This document shows positions 36,470 to 51,400 of a stretch of DNA of 64,000 bases, one piece after another. The position numbers were made by a program, and so were the translations under genes. This stretch comes from Argyresthia goedartella (lineage: Eukaryota > Arthropoda > Insecta > Lepidoptera > Argyresthiidae), in NCBI GenBank assembly GCA_949825045.1, contig OX463815.1:17229231-17293230 (forward strand), given 5' to 3'. Below the pieces are notes generated by a model. The model did not search any database, was not told where the DNA came from, and saw only the letters and a list, made by a program, of their open reading frames with translations. Each line of letters starts with the position of its first letter. The stretch's first letter is position 1.

Positions 36470-39400
36470 TTTCGTTTTACTTTTAAATCAATTTAGCGAG
36501 TCATAACGCGGATGTGCAACTGTCAACTCAAGCTTAAAGTCGTTGCTGCTGCTGGCACTCGTTAGGAAGATGACAGAGCCAATAATTTAAGCAGCCACTT
36601 GTGCATTTCGCCACTAGTCAATTGTAGAGGCATAACATGTACATACATTTACTAATAAACATATTTATAAACTTTAGTGCTTTTTTGGTTTGATCGAAAT
36701 CTCACTCAGGGAAACAATTTATCTATTTCGTCTATCTATCCGTTATTAATCGAATGAAAACATCGTTCACTTCACGTCGGAGAACATCGCCCCAGATGGA
36801 AATACGCATTTAAAATTGTATCAGCTCATCTACACGTAGAAGTTACTCGATGGGAAAGTAGGCCCTCAGGCGCCCCGGGGCGGGGCGGGGCGCGGCGGTT
36901 GGCTACCTACCCCCTAATTACGATAAACGCGTAACGATATTCATAATTCATAATTCTTTATTACACACACACATATTAAATTAAAAAAAAAAAACCTTTA
37001 GGAGATCTCATATGTAAAAAGGCGAGCTTATCTCTAAAAAGAGATTTCTTCCAGCAAACCAAGGCATGAAAGGGTAGGAAGTGGACAATATCTAATATCT
37101 TAAATATCTAAAATACATATAATATAAAATACGGAAAATAAAATTCCAGAATACTAAATGCAATACATACATATACATGTAAATATAGTTTATATATTAT
37201 AATGAATTAATGATATTCATACTATAACTCTCACGAAAGAAAGAGGAAGTGCTCTTTTGAAAGCCGACGAAACCCGGTTTTTGAAAGAGATAAGAGTGGG
37301 ACCGCCTCTTATAGTGCAAGGTAGCGCGTTCCACAGTGGGACCGCCTGCGACCTGAATGAGTGCTCATATGCCGAGGTGCTATGCATTGGAGTGGCTAAG
37401 AGTGAGACCGTGTGAGATCGCTGGTGCCGAACTCCTGAAAAGAGATCTTCAAAGCGGTCTCGAAGGTAGCTGGGGTAGCGCGGATTTTTCAATATATTGA
37501 AAAGATAAGAGAGAATATGAGTGTCTCGGCGACGACGAATCGGAAGCCACCCCAAATCTTTGCGATATATAAATCTCACCGTAAGATTGTGAAAACCGTT
37601 TGTTTACAATCTACTTATCGCGTGAGATTGTAAACTATCTATAAATTGTAACCAATCATATTGCTTACAATCTATCGTATTCATTTTCGGTAATCTATCC
37701 ATGTCAGACCGTCAAATTGTGAACGAGACTGACAGGGCTTAAAATGTATGTTGCTTTTGCTCTTGTATGTCAACCTAACATGTTTAAATGTAAGAGTAAA
37801 AGCAAATAACATTTTCGAATTTCAGTTTTAACTAGTTCATTATAAACTAACGAAAATGAATACGTGACATTGTAAACAATATCGTACAGTTCACAATTTA
37901 ACGGTTTGCCAAGGATAAATTACAAACTAGCGAAAATCAATACGTAATAAGTAGTACGGTACAGTACAGTATTTATTGACAGTTTACAAATCTCGCGTCA
38001 TAAATCGTAAAAAATGTTTTAATTCAACGACAAGCCAAGTGTTTCATTCTGGGGGTACGGTAGTGCCCCCGCCAAGACGAGCAAGCGGACCGCAAGGGCA
38101 ACATTCCTTTTCTCTTGATATTTAACGTTACTGACTGGCAGAGAACCTTCAAAGGAAATTTTGCTTTTCATAGGATGTGGACTCTAATACAATGGCATAA
38201 GGTACAAAATCGCAATGCATTAAAAAATGGCAGCGAAAGTGTTAAATGTTAAGGAAGCCTATAGGGCGTTTTGCTCAACCTTGGCTTGGCCATTTCACAG
38301 AAGTGTTTGGATGCAACGGACAAGCCATAGTTGTTTATCGTAATATGCACAAAATATGACATATTTTTTCTCGTACTTTCCCATTGCTTTGACTAGTAGC
38401 TTGAGTTTTTTACAGCTTCAAGGGACTACAACCTCTAGGATGTTATACCTATATCAATGAAACATTCACGTGTTTTTCAGAAAATGGAGTTTGAATGGCA
38501 GCCAAACAAACAATTCCTCTTTTATTTAAATCCTCTTGTATTCAATATAACTCGATCAAGTTGCGTGGTCTTCGTGATATTGTTATTATATCTAATTTTG
38601 ATTTAAATCCCCAACAAAACTTGACTTACATCTTTAATCTGACTGCAAATGAGTACCTAACACAATCATATAGTGAATTGGAGGTTTACTTGTACGAGTA
38701 AGCAGTCACTTCAAATAATTGTTAATTTTTAGGGTTCCGTACCCAAAGGGCAAAAACGGGACCCTATTACTATGATTCCGCTGTCCGTTTGTCTGTATTT
38801 CCGTCTGTCACCAGGCTGTATCTCATGAACCGTGATAGTTAGATTGTTGAAATTTTCACAGATGATGGGTTTCTGTTGCCGCTATAACAAAAAATACTAA
38901 AAAACAGATTAATATCAATATTTAAGGGGGCTCCGATACAACTATTCTTTCAATAAAAATTTCAAAACAAAAAACAAACTTATGAATGCATCTGGTTACG
39001 TACATGGAGTGTGAAAGAAAGTAAGTAAGTAAGACGCACCGATAACTTTGTAAACGACATTTTGCTATTTAAAACCAAACTATTCACTCCACACCATCCC
39101 TAACATCGTGCGGTGGTACGGAACCGAAAAATATTTTTTTTTTTGATATTTGTAAAGAACTTTTTACCAGCGTTAGGAAGCCAAATACTTAGAATTTACG
39201 GCCAAAACATGTTGGGCTGTTGGTGCTCGTCTTAAATTATAAAAACCAAAGTGAATACAACAAAATAAATCATACAAATTGAACAAACAAACCGCCCCAA
39301 GAATAGCCGGCCCAAAGTTGCTTATGGTTCGTACACTGGCTGCGTGTTACCGCACTGCACAGCGAGAGAGAACCTCTGGGTCTGGACTAAGGTAGCTCCA

Positions 39401-42400
39401 GAGCGGTTGTCAAATCCTTGGTTTCTCAAGCGACGCCTGATGTCCTTGATAAATGCCCAACCCTGTGAACCCCAAACCTGATACATTTTAGTGATTACTT
39501 CGCATGGCGTCGACCGGCACTGCGTCATCCCTGTATGTCTATGCCCGGTACTTTAGCTTCGCAAGTGAATACACTTGTAAAGGTCGACTCACAAATTAAG
39601 AGCGCTGGTCAAAACTGGCGGTGGTTACCGCGCATGTGTAGGTATCAAAAATGACGGCAACAAATATAATTATCACCAAAATAATTTTATCCTACCCAAA
39701 ATGGGTTAATGATCACGAAAAGTTGCAGAAAATATCAGGGCAAAATACTGCGGTAGCTTAGGTGAAGGGTAAAGGGGGTGAGCGAAGCCCCCTTTATCCT
39801 TTAGACTTAGTATAGAGCCTCAATGACTAGTAAGTGCATGATTTGTATATAATAAAAAACTTTTTTTTTTGTATTATTGACATTGACGACCTCGGTGACA
39901 TTGTGGTTGGAGGCTTTGCCTCCCAAGCGAGAGGTCCCGGGTTCGAATCTCGGCTGGGGAAAAAGAAAAAATCCCCAGGTTTTGGATGTTCATATGTGTG
40001 TGACGACGTTGGTTTTTGTTCTCACGACGGTTTTCTAGTGTTAGCTATATATTCTAGCCAAAAGCAATGTATCTATGCCTTTATATAAACGTTATTTGTT
40101 ATGTTATATAACTAAATTTTAAACCATAAAACCTATTCAAAAGTCTATTTTTATTGGTGGATCCCTCTATCAAATGTCACTAGGAACACCTAAAATATAA
40201 ATCTAGTTTGCACCACTTCTTAGCAAGTAAAACCACAACATATAGTATATCTTTTATAATTAGCATTCGACTAGGATTCTCGTAAATTAGACTGTAAGCT
40301 CCTCAACCGAGCAGCGACGCGACCACCGCTGGTGGCACGCCGCCCCCTGGGCCCTGCTCGATGGTGGGCTGGAAGCCGTTGTTGTCAGCGATGTAGGTCA
40401 CCAGGTAGGTGACGCCGTCGGGACCGACCCACGAGTAAGATCCCTTGACGGAGAGGAATTCGTCTTCAGCACCCTGGTTCTGCAGCTCTCCCTGCTCTTC
40501 CTGCTTCTGGCCGTTGGATTGCTCGTAGCTGTGGGTTTAGAGAGCATGATAGTCGTCAATATTAATTGGATATAAATATTTATGTTTAGTTGAAACACCT
40601 TTTCATAGACACGCAGTTACCAAGATGAGTGTTGGCACTATGCAAATATATCAACTTTTTAGTTCGAGAATATAAAAATGTTGATAGTAGTATTCCTTGA
40701 TAAACAAATTAGTATCAGCTCGTTTGTATCGTATTGTAACTAATAATATATTTGCTCTGACTGCACAATTGCTCATCGAGTTGAGTACTTACGCGAAGCG
40801 GTACTGTCCGAGCCCGGAGTTTTCACTGTCGTATCTCAGAAGCTGGATGTCTTGGTCCTGGGGGCTCTGTCTGGAAGACCGTGACTGCTGGGGCGCCGCC
40901 GCTGCCGCCGCAACCAGAGCGAGTACCACGAACTGAAATAACAAAATCCATTGGTCACTTGCACTTCACTTTTTAATTTGAATCATCGTAGACGACAGCT
41001 AAGTATCACTTCACTTTTATTATAACAAACACTACTAACCAGTTTCATTTTTGTTTGGGGGTTGAGTGATTGTGGGTGCTCGCGTTGAAGTTAAGGTGAA
41101 CTATGTGTGACCATAAAAGTTTAGCTCATCTTTTATACTTGTTTGAATATTGTATTTCGTCAGCGGGTCGGGGTATACCTCGTTACTATGTTGCGACCAC
41201 ACCTACGACACGGCGAAGGTAAAGCTGCGCCTGAGTCGAACCATAGGACATCGCTTGCGTTTGCGCAATATTTATATAATTATACACTTTTATTTTATTT
41301 AGATGAGCGATGAATTTGTTTGATTGATACTAATTAGTGACAATGTTAGGGTTAATTTAATATACGTACAATAGCCGGTCGTTTCTCAATACAATATCAT
41401 GTCATAATTGCAACATCTTCATTTATTGAGACCCAGATATTCAAGATTGCAAAGTAAAGCAGAGTAGTGTCTTGTAGAGATTTGTGAAATGAAAAGGAAA
41501 GTTTAATAGTCATAAATATCAATTTAGGGTTCATAATAAATTCAGCTTTTAAAGCAACAGCTGCTACTGGACCGATTTATTCTATAATGTGCCTCAAAAT
41601 ATGGCCATTTATCGTCCCATTTTGCTTAAACAGTGAGATAAATAAGAAAAATATCAGTGCATGAAAATTAAACTTTGTCCCGGAGTATTGAAACATCAAG
41701 CTAAAATTGTTGGAAACGAAGCAAGATAGTGTTCTGATTGACATCCAAAAGTTTCCAATAAAAAAATATTTTTAACATTTCCACAAATATTGCTTGATGT
41801 GTTAAATTTTCGGGTTCGGGCAATGTTTTCTTCAATTTTCTTGCACTTTATGAAATTATCAGGGAATTAATTCCTAACTTTTGTTCGTTCCGAACAGTAG
41901 TGATTATATTCTCTTTGGTTCCAAATATAAGAAATTAGAAACTTTGTTTGCTTATCATGAATTACCTACATTAGGTTTTAAATATGTAATTTCAGTATCA
42001 CATGATATATCATGTGATAAGGTTATAAACCTTAAATAGGTATTCAAATAATATAGCATTTACGCAACTTTATTACTAGCTGTTTTTAACATATTTACAT
42101 AACAGTTAGGAATTATTTGACTTATATATTAATAATTATTGGATAGTTATATTATTTTATTTCATTTATTTTTATTTAGATTTTTATTAAGAATAGTAGG
42201 TAATAAATTATTGGGATTTGCAGTAGCAAAAAGCCCATGCTTTGTAAATCGTGGGCTTTTTGGTCGAGAAAAAAACGGCAAGAAAACTCAGGCCAGCCCA
42301 ATAACTGTTGGGAGTTTAGTTAATAATAAATTATTTATCATTTAAGTATTCATTCCTATCATAGTATATTATATATTGAAGGACAGTATGTTTAAAGAAA

Positions 42401-45400
42401 TTTAAATGTAAGTTCTTTATTTCATTTGGTAATAAGATAAATATTTTAGTGGTTATATAGAATTCGCTACTCCTATAAAGTGCGCATTTAGGAAATGGTA
42501 ATTTTAGGTCGATTTTTAGGGTTCCGTAACCGAAGCGTGCCAAACGGGACCCTATTAATAAGCCTACGCTGTCCGTCCATCTGTCTATCCGTCTTTCACC
42601 AGGCGGTATCTCATGAACCGTGATAGTTAGACAGTTGAAATTTTTACAGATGATGTATTTATGTTGCCGCTATAACAAAAAATACAAAAACAGAATAAAA
42701 TAAATATTTAAGGGGGCTCCCATATAACAAACGTTATTTTTGCTCGTTTCTGCTCGATATTGATAACGGCAACAGCTAGACGCTTGAAATATTCACATAA
42801 TATTTAGTTGCATATTCACTTTAAAAATATTAATTAAAATAAAACAAATATTTAAGGCGTATTCCCATACAACAAACGTGATTTGTTTTTGCTCGTTTTT
42901 GCTCAGTATTGATCACGGCAACAGGTAGACGCTTGAAATATTCACAGAACATTAAATTATATGTATTATTTACTTTAAAAATAAATAATTAAATTAATAT
43001 TAAACTGTGTCAATGCTTGCGGGTTACAATTACTGCATAAGCGGCCTGGTATGCCTATCAAAGTTGGCAAATTTTTAACTGTTTATCAATTTGACTAAAA
43101 AGTTACATAAAAATATATTTTCGAGTCAAGTTTACTAAATATTCATCACAACTAAATGTTTATTAAAACTTTAAACCCTATTTAATACCCATCTTTTCTG
43201 ACAGATTTCACTATGAAACACCCTACCCCAAACCTAACCATTTTCGAGATAATCGACCTTTATTTTTTTTTAGAAAACTTGCTGATTTTTTTGCCATTAA
43301 ATATGATATTTTGAAATTAGTGAGCCTTATTATTAATATTATTATTTATTTTTTACATGCATTTTAAGATGTTCTATGAACTTAGACACCAAAATCCTAC
43401 GTAAATTAACTAAATACGTTGTTCTGGACGATTGAAAGTTCAAAAAGTTAGTAAAAAAAATTACAACTTACCTTTCTTTAAGGAATATAAAAAAAATGTA
43501 TGGCAGACGTTTGGCAGATGTGCCTAAAAGTATCTACGTTTTTTTAGCTATTCAACAAGGTATAACACTCTAGGGTCTTATTTATCTCGTAGGAAAAAAC
43601 TTAGTTTCATAGGCGATAGTGGACGAAAAAATAATTACGCTTATTGAGTCTAATTTATTTTTGGCCCTAGAAAGTAAAGCAAAACAATAGGTAAGTTTGT
43701 ACAAAATAACATTTATTAACTTCCTAGATTAAAGTTCGTGTTCAACATGTCCTCCTCTGTTTTGTACACATCTTCGCATTCTTCTGCGAAGGCTAGTTTT
43801 AACTACACCAGTAGTCAATGTTCTTCTAATTTCGGTTGCCGCGTTGATTATCCTGACTTTCAATTCTTCGACAGACGCAATTGGATTGGGCTCGCTGTAG
43901 ACGAGACTCTTCATGTGCCCCCATACATAAAAATCCATGGGGGTTAAGTCCGGACTCCTGGCTGGCCAGGGTTTTATCCATGACATGGATTTTTTTTTCA
44001 TCACCCCCAACCGGGGATCGAACCCGGGACCTCTCACATGGTAGGCAGAGCCATAACCGCTCCGCCACAGAGGTCGTCTGGCCTACACTGGGCCCAAAGT
44101 GTAGGTAGCACTTTTTAACCCAGCTTGAAAAGAAGAACTGATGAATCTCATTGTATTTAAGGCAGCAACACTCTAATTAAACACATAAAAAAGTTACAGC
44201 TGTTTCAAAAATCCGGTATCCAGTTCTTTATCCGTCGATTTACTTGCGTTTGAATTAAAATACGCTTTAAAACTTGGATGAATAGGTAATATGCAATCTT
44301 ATTAATTTTAAAATTTTGTTTCCGCATAAATTACGCCAAATTTCCAGTTTGACACATAATCCGTAAACAGATTGGAATGGAAGGCAGTGATTTGATTTGC
44401 TAAATTTCAAGGATACGCCTACATATATAATTTTAATATGTAGAGTCCTTAAGAGCCTCGCTGAAGTTTTGGGGCCTCGCTAGAATACCTTTATATCAGT
44501 TACATTTTATTCCTTACCCTTTTTCTGGATAGAGCCTTAAATATAAGAATGTGCTCCAACAAATTGTCGCATTACCGCCTGTATAGTGTTATTAGAAGGG
44601 ACTATAAGAAATATTTACAACAGTCTAGTATATTATCGATAATTTCTATAAATAACATCAGAGTTTACTCATAAACATAAACATTAGTTAAGGCCCAAGA
44701 TCACACAAAACCACTGAAGAGTGCTTTGGCAAAAAAAATATAAAATTGTTTCCTGTACATTCACAGGTTTAAAAAATATATGTTATTCACAAAGAGATAA
44801 TCTAGTTTAAATACGATGTCGTTACGCGATTGGATTAATTTTCCTCGATAGTAAAAAACCTGAACATAGTCTATTTTAAAATATAATAGGATAAATTTAA
44901 ATAATAAAAAGGAAAACAATAATTTTAATATAAAATATCTGATTTTTCTCACTATTGTTATACCTAAATTTACCTCTTTTAGAGCTCCGTATTAATTCTT
45001 AAATTTTATCAATTAGCTTATTTCCGTTTTTCAGTATGGTATCCGGGCGGCCCGATGCTATTCCGCGCCGCCCGCTACCGCGCCTGTTCCGCTACCCCGC
45101 CAGTAGACGATGGGCGAATGCGGCGCTCCTCACCTCAACAGCTAGAACTGGGCCTTAAACTTTTGACCCCAAACCAGGATACCCTGTGTCGTGGGAACCA
45201 GGAACAGCGACATCACACTCATATAAACATCCAAAACATAATACAATGCCATCATTGGATCGTCTTTATGTTTAGTTATGTTTTCTTAAATTAATAATAA
45301 AAAATACATCATTGTACATTTATACATTTCAAATCTGTCTGCATCGTTATCGTAGACGAGTTATGAATTAATTTCCGACGAGTACGCTTAAAAGCTTTGT

Positions 45401-48400
45401 AAAGCTATGAAAAAATATTGGCCACTATGGCCAGTCAACATTCTTGACCATGCCATGCGTAAAGTCAACAATTTCTTTGTCGTATCTTAGGCAAATCATC
45501 AAGACTGCAACCTCGGACTAAAGAGGCGGATGATCGATAATTAATGATAATAGATTGCGCAACTTCAATCATATAGGTATTCAAGACATACCTAACAATG
45601 CTATTGTGTCCCATGTCGTCCCATCCACCGATAAATCAAATTACACAATCTAGTCGACATAATTACTATCCCAGCTAATGAATGAGCTACCAGGAAAAAA
45701 CAACTTAAACTCTTTTAATGTTTATTATTCTATTATACGGTACTTAAATATTATATACAGTGATGGGGGCTATTTACATTAGTTAGTTAAGTTTTGTTTA
45801 TCCTAGTAATGAAGCGACGACGCCTGGTGGTACGGCCCCTCCCGGTCCCTGTTGTATCTGAGGTTGGAATCCGTTTTCGTCTGCTGTGTAGATGACCGTG
45901 TATGTGACACCGTCGGGGCCTACCCACGAGTATTGACCGGTGACAGCGATGCCCTCGTTCTCGGCTCCCTGGTTCTTGAGCTGCCCTTGCTCTTCATGTT
46001 TGGTGCCGTCTGATAGCTCGTATCTGGAAAAGATTGTTTGTGCGTTTCTAGTGGATACTTTTGTGACGGCGATTGCCTTCAGTTGTTTGGGTGATGCTGG
46101 TCTGAATTTACTCGACGCTTTGTTAACATGGGTGGACCCGATAAGTTTTGTGCTTAAAGAAAGTAGTGGTCACTGGAAATACTTACACAAAATTGTATGC
46201 ATCTAGCCCAGAGTTGTTGACTTCGTATCTGAGCACCTCAGCTTCCGGCTGTTGACCCTGTGGGGCAGCAGCGACGGCTGCGACGAGGGCGAGAACCACA
46301 AACTGAAACATTACAATAACTCATTAGCGGCCACTGAGAGCACTATTCACTTTTACACAACACTACACTGCACTCTACCAACCAGTTTCATTTTTCAAAT
46401 CTGCTTTTTGTTCCCGACGACCGTCCTCTTGAAAGGAACCTTTATGTATGCAGTGATTACGCCTGCACTTACATCTCTTATATGTTTCATCTAATACCTC
46501 GTTGCAACACTGCAATGGGCCGACTCATCCTACCCGTAGGTATGCCATGCATGCATTCAGCGTCAACTCTAGCAAGACCATACACGAAGTACGTATCTAC
46601 TTAACTAAATACAAACATCAATACCAATACTCATGTCAACGAATGAAGCATGCATGTGTTGTATGTAAACATCTGACTTGACCCCATGCTGCGGGGATTA
46701 AGTAATCGACATATAAATGTCAATGTTAATAGGAATTTCATAAGATAATTACTATCATCATCTTCTATTCGGCGGTCGCTTAGTTTATACTGTGATGAAG
46801 TGACAATGTGCAATTAATTGTTCAGTGTAATACAAAGAAACTTTTGCTTAAGAGCATAGATTCCCAATCGTTTTCATTGTGCGCCCCTAAAGGCTCTGAT
46901 AATTACCGCGCTTCCTCTTGTATGTGAACTTAAAAAATGATTATTTATTTTCTTATACTCCTTATAAGTGCAAATCCCCCATATAAATGCCAATTGACAA
47001 ATCGACCAATTACATCGCAGCTCGCGTAGAATACCCGTGTCCTTATTTGTCAATTTAGTATATTGCGATTGATTTCAGAGATTCAGTAGCTCGATTCTCT
47101 ATTTCTGAAGGTGTATATCATCATTCAAAGTTTAAGGGCCTCTAGCTAGAAACGCGGAATAAATCTCGAGTTTAGTTATTCTACGAAAAAAAAAATAACC
47201 TATGATTATCCCCGACCCGGTGATTTCTACCAGCTCAAACAAAAAACAGTTCGAATTAACTAATCCAGGAAAAAGGCGCGTCGAGTTTTTAACTAGCGAG
47301 ATTTGAATGATTATTACTCTATCTCACTCTTACAAAGGACAAAGGATGACTTGTGGCCCCTTTCTTAAAAAATATAAAAGATCATCAGATTTGACTTTTC
47401 CAATGTCAAATTTGTCTATTGTTGGCTTATTGTTGGGTTTATTTTTTTTACGAACGAGATAAACAACTTAATAATCTTGATAGAGGAAGAATCCCGCAAA
47501 TAATCGAACTTTCATCATCATCATCATCATACTCCGCCCACATCGACCCACTGCTGGGCATAGGCCTCCTCTATAGCGCCAATCATCATGGTCCAGTGCC
47601 GACCACATCCAGCAAGGTCCTGTCGACGTGATGATATCGTAGGATCATCGGGCAGGTGGTCTGCCAATAATCGAAAGGCCCTGAATTTACGCCCGCTAAA
47701 CCTACAACAGAGTTATAAGTATCTCCAAGACCCAAGTCCAACAACAATCAGCAAGAGGCTGGGATGCTGACTAACTAAAATACAGCTCTGCGGTAAACCC
47801 ATAGAGGAGATGAAATCATTCAGATACCTGGTCAGCCGAATTAGAAATGACAGCCTATTTTCGGAAATTTCTGCCCGTATAGCTAAAGCTGACCATATTT
47901 TAAAACCTACGAAATCCGCACCTTAACTTCGATCTATATTTTAGAACTATCATTATTTGTAAGAAAACATCTACACATGTTCCCTATGCGAAAACGCCCA
48001 GCAAACCTTAGACCTCGACCTAGATTAGCTGTTACAGACTCTAATCTAGTATTTGTATCATCAGGCCCTTACAACATGTGCGTAAAAATATATAATAACT
48101 TACCACCTTCTATAAAAAACCTAGATAACTTTAAAGAGTTTAATAACACACTACATAAATTCCTAATAGCCAATACATTTTACAACCTAGTAGAGTTCTT
48201 TGATAACGAACCTACCCAACAAAGATAGTAAAATTTGTTAAATGTTAAAATTTTATAAACTTTTTATTTTTACTACGTTTATAGTTTTTTATAAAAAAAA
48301 GAAAGATTTCTATAAGATTAAGATATTGTTCCATAGGAAGTAGATTACTATCTTATGTTTTAGTTTTTATTTTTAAACTATGTTTGCTATGCCCTAGCAG

Positions 48401-51400
48401 GGCGCATGTTAGGGTCTTTATTCGTTATTTGACATCTTATATACCACATGTATGCAATAAATAAATGAAATGAAATGAAATACTGCTGCTACCTTCGGAA
48501 GACTGCACAACCGGGTTTGGAAGTCAGTGTGACTTAAAACTGCAGATAAAACTTACAGGTCACAATCGCATTGGTTCTGCCTTTACTTCTATATACTGCA
48601 GGAACTTGGTGCCTCTACAAACCAGATATCAGAAAACTGGACTCGTTCCACATGAGAGTCTGCATTCTATCTTACCAACACCGAAGTGCTATGGCAAACT
48701 AATATGACTGGTATGGAGGCACTACTGATGAAAAGCCAGCTGAGATTGAGTGGAAAATTAGTGTGCACGGATGACTGCCAAAAGCCGTGTTCTATTCAGA
48801 AATGACCAAAGGGAAACGGAACCCAGGCGGACAGAACCTGCACTACAAGGATGTGCTCAAACATCACCTAACGGCATGCAGCAAACCACCTGATAAATGC
48901 AACATGCTCAAGGGAAGCCAAAATGGCATTCTGTTGGAAGAATTTGGAAAAATACGACTGGCAGACCTAAAAGCGAAACGCCAGACAAGGAAATCTCATC
49001 CCAAGCGCACCGACACTTACATCTACAATGATTCGGGGCAACTATACTGTATCCAATGCTATAGGACATTTAAGAGCAAATTCTGATTCGCCAGCCACGT
49101 TAGAGCACACAAAAGAAAATAGCAGAGGTAGCTGTCGTTAGTCAGATACGACGATGAGGACATCAGTTTTGAGTGGTAAAAACAAGTTCCCACAAACTAA
49201 CCTAGTGGAGGGCCAGAATGGATAATGGATAAGCCTGTATATACATGTTTTATCTGTGTTATAAATAATATTATTATTATGGTTGATGTACATTGTTTAT
49301 CAATACACTTTTTATATTTTTTATTTGTATAATTTTTTGCACATATTTTAGTTTTTATTTTTATTTATGTAAACAATATTTTTTGGACCCCTCACGGGTA
49401 AATACCTCCTCCAAGGATATTCACCTCTCTATCATTGGCCATATTCAACCATCTTTGACCAGCCACTACCACAATTGCGTCTGACGATCTGGCACATAGC
49501 CTGCCTCTTGCTTTTTTACCGCTTGTCCGAGGTCCATCTATTGTCTGTCTATACAGCTATGTAGCCTGCTCATTTCTATTTTATTTGTAATGAGACGGTT
49601 AGGGTGCCGGTTATTTTTGTTTTGTCTTTCAGTTTTATACCTAGGTAACTTCATTCCATTCTTCTTTGAGTGGTGCTGGAGTTCAACGTTTCCCAGATGC
49701 TGTTGTATGATATAAAGTCTAAAAGCTTTTTGTCATAATCATAAACTATAATAGATATGAAATTGGAATTCTAAATATTTATTAATTATCTGCTCCGCTA
49801 CTTGAATGTGATCAAATTGCTTGCAGCTTGGTTCGGCAGTTGCGTGGAGATGGTGTGGCTGATCATTTAGACCTGGTATATTGTGAGAATTGAGGCGAAG
49901 GTTGGGTATGACAGAGCCTAGACTACTGTTAATCTGCATTGATGTGTGCAATTTGCCTTTTTCTGAGATAAGCCGGTGATAAGTTGCTGCGCAAGTAGTG
50001 CTGATATTGGTTGGATTGTAGATAGGGGCTGGTTCCTCCCCCTCATCGACACTCTGACCCTGGTGTTCGCAGGGTACGGGAGCGGCACCCCAATATCGTT
50101 AAAACGAGCTTCTTCGTAAGTTTACACAAGTGTTCTGTCAGAAAGTTACATATCATACGGTCTCGTTGCAGAATCGTACTTAGATGGAAACATTCGCCCG
50201 CTTGTCATTGAGAATGGAATGTGCTGGAGACTTTATTTATATGAGCAGAAGCTGCAAAACAACATAAAAAATGTTCCAATGACTAAAGCTAATTAAATTA
50301 TCAATAGATAGAAAAAAGTAACCTCAAAATCAACAAATGTTTTAAATCAATTGTTACCACTTTTCAAATATTGGGTAAAATGGTAAAAGGTTTATAGGAA
50401 ATCCCTGGCACAACTCACTTTACTCGCCGTTTTCCCCAGAATTTCTTTGACAGCAGTAACCCATGATTTAATCTATGGATTTCGTGGTAAACCGTCAAAT
50501 AATGTTGGTACTGGACAAATCGAAGAAATCCCGAGAATTTCTGCTCGAGTTAGCGTAATCCTGCGATTAATAGTTTATAGCTAGTGGCCATTAGACGCCT
50601 TCAGATCATTTGGTTACGATTACGATTGTTTTTGGTTGATTGAATTAACTAAATGTCAAGTTTTAAAGTTGATATTTTAAAAGAGTTCTAAAATTTTTTA
50701 TGGAGACTGATACCTTAATGTCAAAATCATGATTTTTGCGGTCAGAGTAAAAACGGCTCTCGATCAACAGAGTAAATTATTTTAATCATATGTGTATAAA
50801 TATGAATTTCGTTACGTCGGTGAAAATCTTTTATGTTGCCCTTAAATTCAGACTTCTCGAAATGGATATCGTTTGAGAAAAAAATAATTACATTCATTTG
50901 TTTGTAAAAAAAATCGACACCCGTTTCGTTTCTGGCTGCAGAAATCATGATTTTTGACAGTTATTATGCCAAAAATGTTTCATGCACTTTGAAATCAAAT
51001 TCCAAGTCGCCATACCTGTCAGTGATAGAGAATCCAACAACAGAAGAAGTATACAGGGGGCGGCGCTTGCCTCCCCTTAAAAAATCTCATGGTTAGCATT
51101 CAAACAAAGACTAGTCAAAATTCAATTCTATGAGGGTCGGCGCAAGCCACACTCGATTTTTGCACGAAGTGATATTATTAATTTAAATTAATCCAGTTCT
51201 GGAGCTGCTCGCTCAGATCTCGATTTGGATCTCTCAACGCCCCCTTTGAGGCGCGCACCTCCGGTTGGAAACCCATGCTTTAGAGGATAATCATTACTAT
51301 ACCTACTCGAGAACGAAATGAGGGAATCGGTATGCATGTTGAAACTTTTGTATTAGTTTGAGGAAAAACATCTGGCGATCCTTAATAATATTAAATAACC